DNA of 11,140 nt from an uncultured Coriobacteriales bacterium (GTDB lineage: Bacteria > Actinomycetota > Coriobacteriia > Coriobacteriales > UMGS124), in assembly GCA_934662525.1 (NCBI GenBank), contig CAKUKJ010000043.1, positions 1 through 11,140 on the forward strand, in the 5' to 3' direction. This document shows positions 6,237 through 11,140 of the stretch, in pieces. Each line of letters opens with the position of its first letter. The stretch's first letter is position 1. The notes beneath the pieces were generated by a model, which saw only the letters and a program-made list of their open reading frames with translations, searched no databases and had not been told where the DNA came from. The position numbers and the translations under genes were made by a program.

Positions 6237-7607
6237 CTACAGCGAGCCGGCGATGCGGCCCCAGAGCGCACTCGCCATGCAGGCCGCATAGATCGGCGCA
6301 AGCCTGCCTTTATCGTATGTCGCCCAAATTCCCAGCCCAATCCCCTCGTCGGTAGGCATGGCATCGCGCGCATCAAGCAGACCGGCGGCGATGAGGACGG
6401 CAAGGAGAGCCTCGCTCGTAGGCGCGCCCCCTTCGCCGAAACGCCCCTCTCGCTCCCAAGTCGCCAACAAGCCGTCTGAGTCGACATATCCCATTTCTTG
6501 TGCCTGAGCAGGCATGAGGATGTCGTCGGGCGGAGTCGGGGCAAGCGGGACGGAAAGTCCCTCGGACACCTCGCCGGCTGGCATGGGAGATGTGGGAGAT
6601 GCGGGAGCATCGGGGCTGGCAGGCACCTCTGCCGCACGCGAAGACGGCACCCCGGCAGCTTCCGCCCCTTCGACGTCGGGCTCGGGGCATGGCACCGCAG
6701 CGTCGTTTGGCAGCACGCTCACGCACTCGTCGGGCGATGAGCACGTCACCCGGGCTGTGCTTCCCGCCTGCGCCACAGCCTCCTGGAGCGCGGCGGTCGC
6801 ACGCTCCGGTGCGTTGTACTGGCGGGAGAGGTACATGGCGACGACGTCGCGCAGGCCCGGCCAGGCATATTTCTCTACCACCGAGGAGGCCTGGGCATTG
6901 GAGAAGTTGCCGCGCACGTCCACCGCGAAGCGCACCTGGGCGTTTGCCTGGGCGGCAGATTCGAGCAGCTCAGAGTCGTAGTTTGTCTCAATGGCGAGCA
7001 AGCGCGCGTGCGGCAGCTCACCTTGGGCCTCCCGGCTCAGCACGCCTACGTCTTGCAGCAGCACAAGCGAGTCGGGGGGATTCTGCACAGCAGCGCCGCG
7101 CAACTTCTCGACATCCTCGGCGCCCTCGCTCCTCGCAGGTGCTCCGGGCGCCAGGCACGTCTCAAACCGGAAGTTGTAGCAACTGCCCTTGTCCTCGTTG
7201 TTGTGAAACGTGCGAAACGGCCGCACGAGGATGCCGCCCACCTGGAACGGCTGCTTGGTGTGGAACTCGCGCATGTCGGCGACGCCTTGCAGCTCTTGGA
7301 GCACCGGGCTGGCGGCCAGCACGCCCGGCTCCACATACACCGCAGGCGCAACGCCACGCTTCTGCAACCACGTCAGCGTCGATTTGAGGCCTTTGACCTG
7401 GTTGGAGTGGCAATGCGTGATGAGGAAGGCCTGCACCTTGAACGGGACGAGCCCGGCCTGCCCGCATGCAGACGCAAACGTCGCGCCCGAGATGCCGCAA
7501 TCCACGCAGACGAAGCCCTGCTCGCCCGTCAGGCGCACAGCGCTGCACGACCCCTTGTCGCCGCTGCGCAGCACATGCAGCTCGAGCATCGACGCGCCGC
7601 CGTCCAT
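6237..7607 (-). CDS. YycJ/WalJ-like metallo-beta-lactamase-fold protein, degenerate metal site, extended C-terminus
   Basis: This 456-aa protein begins like YycJ/WalJ (RSGDKGSCSAVRL, VCVDCGISG), but the family is usually about 260 aa. The canonical HxHxDH is HCHSNQ (H65, H67, N69, Q70). The later HDA-type histidine is present in FHNNED (H135), the bridging aspartate is present in LLQDVGVL (D186), and the GHLSN motif is GNFSN (N234). Thus one metal site appears intact and the three ligands specific to the other are gone. ETNYDSELL matches the ESNHD-type family motif. Residues about 275-360 are a Pro/Ala/Ser/Glu-rich linker, followed by a helical C-terminal domain of about 90 residues that I cannot name. 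I chose ATG 7607, 10 bases after the upstream stop; ATG 7589 is possible. It is likely an operon with the membrane protein upstream. Confidence 0.8.
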   Translation of the reverse strand: MDGGASMLELHVLRSGDKGSCSAVRLTGEQGFVCVDCGISGATFASACGQAGLVPFKVQAFLITHCHSNQVKGLKSTLTWLQKRGVAPAVYVEPGVLAASPVLQELQGVADMREFHTKQPFQVGGILVRPFRTFHNNEDKGSCYNFRFETCLAPGAPARSEGAEDVEKLRGAAVQNPPDSLVLLQDVGVLSREAQGELPHARLLAIETNYDSELLESAAQANAQVRFAVDVRGNFSNAQASSVVEKYAWPGLRDVVAMYLSRQYNAPERATAALQEAVAQAGSTARVTCSSPDECVSVLPNDAAVPCPEPDVEGAEAAGVPSSRAAEVPASPDAPASPTSPMPAGEVSEGLSVPLAPTPPDDILMPAQAQEMGYVDSDGLLATWEREGRFGEGGAPTSEALLAVLIAAGLLDARDAMPTDEGIGLGIWATYDKGRLAPIYAACMASALWGRIAGSL

Positions 7608-7617
7608 CGCGCGCACC

Positions 7618-8127
7618 CTAGGCTTTCTTGGCGGACTTCGAGGGGGCCATCTTGATGAGGCGCCCGTCGTCGAACACCCGCTTGAGGGCGCGCTCGCAAT
7701 CGTCGATGTCCATGCCGTAGTCCTCGCAAGCCAGAAGCGCCACGGCAAAGGGACGCTTGGCGGCGACGTCGCGGCCGATCGTGGGGCTGCCCGACCCGCT
7801 CAGGTGCCGGGCTGCCGCAGCCGCCTCGTCTTTGGACGACTTGCCCACAAGCGCGTGGAGGTACGAGTCCATGCTCGCGCGCATGTCCTTCTTGCTCCCG
7901 TAGGTGAGGATGACGAAGCACCCCTCCGTTTTGTCAGGCATGGGAATGCTCGACGACCAGGTCATCTTTGAGATGAGCTTGGCGCGTATGGCCGGTTTTG
8001 GCTCGTCCTCAAGCATCTCGTACACCGAGTCCACCTGTGCGTCGGAATCGCCCATGCCCACGCCCGCGCGGCGCAGCACCACGGCGGCGATGACGATTCC
8101 CAGGCCGATGAGGATGATGAAGATCAT
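7618..8127 (-). CDS. Small membrane-anchored hypothetical protein
   Basis: This 169-aa protein is not recognised. Residues 1-18 form one hydrophobic helix (IFIILIGLGIVIAAVVL) followed by RR, so it is probably a signal-anchor protein with most of its mass cytoplasmic by the positive-inside rule. The remainder is a soluble alpha/beta-looking domain, with a conserved-looking stretch FVILTYGSKKDMRASMDSY and a basic lysine-rich tail. The ATG at 8127 has only a weak ribosome site (GAGAG). It is separated by 10 bases from the degenerate metallo-beta-lactamase-fold gene, so the two are almost certainly co-transcribed and may act together at the membrane. Function is unknown. Confidence 0.7.
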   Translation of the reverse strand: MIFIILIGLGIVIAAVVLRRAGVGMGDSDAQVDSVYEMLEDEPKPAIRAKLISKMTWSSSIPMPDKTEGCFVILTYGSKKDMRASMDSYLHALVGKSSKDEAAAAARHLSGSGSPTIGRDVAAKRPFAVALLACEDYGMDIDDCERALKRVFDDGRLIKMAPSKSAKKA

Positions 8128-8470
8128 AGGGACCCGTTTCTCTCAAGACGCGCGGCAAGGCCGCGCAGCTGATGGGATAGACAGACATGGGCAAGTATAC
8201 GTCGAGCAACATATGGATGGATGCATGATTCGACAAACGATTTGGGCGCTTCGCCTTGCCTTCGCCTGGTCATCGGCTGCCGCCTTTCTCAGATTGGCCC
8301 CCTGTACGGACGTTCCACGACCCATGCGTGCCGTGCCGTCTCTATCATCTGCTTGCTTGCTCATATGTTGATATGCACATTTACCAGGTAAAACAGACGT
8401 TCACATGTATATTTCGCAAAGTGCATGCCCATGCAAGGCAAAGAGGAACTCTTGGCTTACATTTGGACGG
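8128..8470. other. Divergent intergenic region with several short inverted repeats
   Basis: These 343 bases separate the minus-strand membrane-protein operon from the metal-exporter gene. No convincing gene is visible. On the minus side there is a hairpin GCGCGG-CAAG-CCGCGC (8151-8166) in the expected leader and a TATACT-like -10 box (8199-8194). On the plus side, four inverted repeats lie within 100 bases of the exporter start. No RNA gene or known riboswitch consensus was recognised. Confidence 0.6.
8362..8453. promoter_or_regulatory. Palindrome cluster upstream of the metal exporter
   Basis: The cluster holds CATAT-GTTG-ATATG (8362-8375), TTTACC-A-GGTAAA (8380-8392), TGCATG-CC-CATGCA (8422-8435) and AAGAG-GAA-CTCTT (8441-8453). 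The TTTACC palindrome is the best operator candidate for a metal-responsive repressor. This is a suggestion from position and symmetry; I know of no matched consensus. Confidence 0.4.
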
Positions 8471-9721
8471 ATGTATAGAATTGAGATTGGAAGCCTTGTT
8501 TTGGACCTGTTCTTTGACTGCCTGGCCGATGCCGCGCTCGACACGCTCAGGCTCGTGCCCTTCTTGCTCGTGACCTATTTCGCCCTTGTGGCGCTTGAAT
8601 ACAAAGCTGGCGCGAAGACCCGCGAGGTCGTTGCCCGAGCAGGCACCGCCGGCCCGGCCATCGGCGCGCTGCTTGGAGCCGTGCCCCAATGCGGCTTTTC
8701 CGCCGCCGCAGCCATGCTCTACGCCGGCCGCGTCGTGACGCTCGGCACGCTGTTTGCCGTTTTTCTCTCAACGTCCGACGAGATGCTGCCCCTCATGATC
8801 GCCCAACAGGCCGACGCGGGCCTCATGGTACAGCTCGTGCTGCTCAAGGTGGCGCTCGGTATGGTGACGGGTTTCTTGGTGGACCTCGCCATTCGCGTGC
8901 TCGGGCTCAAGGTGCAGGGCATGGGCGCCGAGTTCGTGGGGGCAGACGAACCAGAGTACTATCAGCTCGACTCCGGCTCCATCATCGCCATCTATCCCGA
9001 CGGATCCGCCACCCTCGACGGCGACCCGTTCGACCTTGAGGCGCTCCTGACCCAGGCCGCCGACGACGAGGGCCTCACGCTTGAGGAAATCGAGGCCGGG
9101 GCAAAGGAGCAGCTAAACGGAGAGGGCGCAACAGGGGACTCGTCTGCGCTGGGTACCTCGGCCCAAGAAGCCGCCAAGGATGACGAAGCGGCAACCGCCG
9201 CAAGCCAGGCGGCCGCCGACCAGAAGGCCGATTCGGTCGCGCAGAACCCTCCCGCCACCTCCGCCGCGCCTGCCACCATCCCCACCTGCGGCCCGGGCTG
9301 CGCCTGCGGGGCCGACATGGGCTGGTCGGGCGTCGTGCGCGAGACCCTTGTGCGCTCCGGCGAGGTCACGTTCTTCGTCTTCCTGGTGACGCTCGTGCTC
9401 AACCTGGTGCTCGGCTTTGCGGGCGAGGACGCCCTGACCGACGCCATAGCCTCCGTGCCGGGCGTCTCGGTGCTCGCAAGCGCCCTGGTCGGCCTCATCC
9501 CCAACTGTGCCGCAAGCGTCGCCATCACCCAACTCTACCTGGCGGGCCTGCTCGACCTGGGCGCGACGATGGCGGGCCTGCTTGTGTCGGCGGGCATCGG
9601 CCTGCTCGTCCTCTTCAGCGCCAACCGCTCCACCAAGCAGAACCTTGCCATTCTGGGCGTGCTGTACCTCATCGGCATCGTCTGGGGATTCGCCATCCAG
9701 CTCTCGGGTGTGACGTTTTAG
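8471..9721 (+). CDS. Putative 10-TM metal (manganese) exporter, PF11449 family
   Basis: This 416-aa membrane protein belongs to the family annotated as putative manganese transporter or 10TM heavy-metal exporter (PF11449). Two related halves carry the hallmarks. The first, at about 69-106, has GAVPQCGFSAAAAMLYAGR and the STSDEMLP motif. The second, at about 341-382, has GLIPNCAASVAITQLYLAG and SAGIGLLVLF. Between them lies a long hydrophilic, acidic, alanine-rich insert (about 151-285) ending in CGPGCACG (273-280), which could sense or deliver metal. I start at ATG 8471, where the family sequence begins; an in-frame ATG at 8405 adds an unlikely cysteine-rich stretch and has no ribosome site. 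The 8471 start also lacks a strong ribosome site. The substrate ion is inferred. Confidence 0.82.
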   Translation: MYRIEIGSLVLDLFFDCLADAALDTLRLVPFLLVTYFALVALEYKAGAKTREVVARAGTAGPAIGALLGAVPQCGFSAAAAMLYAGRVVTLGTLFAVFLSTSDEMLPLMIAQQADAGLMVQLVLLKVALGMVTGFLVDLAIRVLGLKVQGMGAEFVGADEPEYYQLDSGSIIAIYPDGSATLDGDPFDLEALLTQAADDEGLTLEEIEAGAKEQLNGEGATGDSSALGTSAQEAAKDDEAATAASQAAADQKADSVAQNPPATSAAPATIPTCGPGCACGADMGWSGVVRETLVRSGEVTFFVFLVTLVLNLVLGFAGEDALTDAIASVPGVSVLASALVGLIPNCAASVAITQLYLAGLLDLGATMAGLLVSAGIGLLVLFSANRSTKQNLAILGVLYLIGIVWGFAIQLSGVTF

Positions 9722-9739
9722 GGAAGGGCGCGCGGTGCG

Positions 9740-9779
9740 TCGTGCAGCAGGGGAGGGCAAAACGGCCGGCCCTGCACGA
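9740..9779. other. Hairpin between exporter and sqdB
   Basis: TCGTGCAG (9740-9747) pairs with CTGCACGA (9772-9779), with a second short AGGGC/GCCCT pairing inside. No T-run follows, so it is a poor intrinsic terminator. It could be a weak terminator of the exporter gene or a leader structure of sqdB. Confidence 0.45.
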
Positions 9780-9834
9780 TGTGCACATCAGTCTTGGGGA
9801 TAATGCCACCGTCATGCGGATGACAAAACCGTAA

Positions 9835-11019
<1,185 letters not shown>

Positions 11020-11032
11020 CAGGCAGGCCCGC

Positions 11033-11140
11033 ATGAGGATAGCCCTGGTGACGGAGACGTTCCTGCCCTCGGTGGACGGCGTGGTGACGCGCCTCACCCA
11101 CGCGGTGGACTGGCTCGCCGCACACGGCCACGACCTGACG
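11033..11140 (+). CDS. GT4 glycosyltransferase, SqdX-like, 3' end outside window
   Basis: Only the first 36 residues are present. [15 protein letters not shown] followed by a predicted helix with a GH motif is the N-terminus typical of GT4 glycosyltransferases such as SqdX and the PimB/MgtA group. The VDGVVTRL form is closest to SqdX as I recall it. SqdX transfers sulfoquinovose from UDP-sulfoquinovose to diacylglycerol at the membrane, giving SQDG. The ATG is 13 bases after the sqdB stop with a modest AGGCAGG ribosome site, so the two are one operon. The family is secure; the SqdX assignment depends on the sqdB context. Confidence 0.8.
   Translation, partial: MRIALVTETFLPSVDGVVTRLTHAVDWLAAHGHDLT

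Noticed and set aside
7605..7748. N-terminal extension of the metallo-beta-lactamase-fold protein to 7748
   Set aside because: The added 47 residues overlap the upstream gene and look like its shadow; the family sequence begins after ATG 7607.
8405..8470. Extended start of the metal exporter at 8405
   Set aside because: No ribosome site, and the extra 22 residues do not resemble the family N-terminus.
8128..8470. yybP-ykoY manganese riboswitch, tRNA or CRISPR in the largest intergenic region
   Set aside because: No recognisable consensus, cloverleaf or regularly spaced repeats were seen.

Overview
The window is GC-rich, gene-dense bacterial DNA. The gene content is an AzgA-type purine permease, a Tat-exported CapA-like lipoprotein, a fused ThrE exporter, a PF11449 metal exporter and an SqdB/glycosyltransferase pair. 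Together with the codon bias, this suggests a high-GC Gram-positive, most likely Actinomycetota and possibly the gut class Coriobacteriia. That placement is inference; no rRNA or marker gene is present.

Layout. (1) 2-1048, plus strand: the 3' part of an NCS2 purine/nucleobase permease with a strong terminator. (2) 1131-2310: a compact lower-GC two-gene cassette on the plus strand, a DUF6036/AbiEii-like nucleotidyltransferase overlapping an HTH protein by ATGA. Its very AT-rich promoter carries a perfect 12-bp inverted repeat. About 119 bp covering the last codons, stop and terminator of the permease occurs on both sides of the cassette, at a constant offset of 1,299 bp and about 90% identity. 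This is the most unusual structure in the window. (3) 2461-3072, minus strand: an unrecognised 203-aa protein. (4) 3288-6158, plus strand: a Tat/lipoprotein CapA-like phosphoesterase followed closely by a ThrE-type threonine/serine exporter. (5) 8127-6237, minus strand: a small membrane-anchored unknown followed by a YycJ/WalJ-like metallo-beta-lactamase-fold protein. The latter appears to have lost exactly the ligands of one of its two metal sites and carries a low-complexity linker plus C-terminal extension. (6) 8471-9721, plus strand: a PF11449-type putative metal (manganese) exporter with a long acidic insert and a cysteine cluster, behind a leader with several short palindromes. (7) 9868-11140, plus strand: a convincing UDP-sulfoquinovose synthase (sqdB) and, 13 bp later, the start of a GT4 glycosyltransferase resembling SqdX. 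This implies synthesis of a sulfoquinovosyl lipid.

Working together: sqdB and the glycosyltransferase form a pathway operon. CapA-like and thrE are probably co-transcribed, without an obvious shared function. The nucleotidyltransferase/HTH pair looks like an autoregulated toxin-antitoxin-type module bounded by direct repeats. All functional calls rest on motifs read by eye; no database search was possible.
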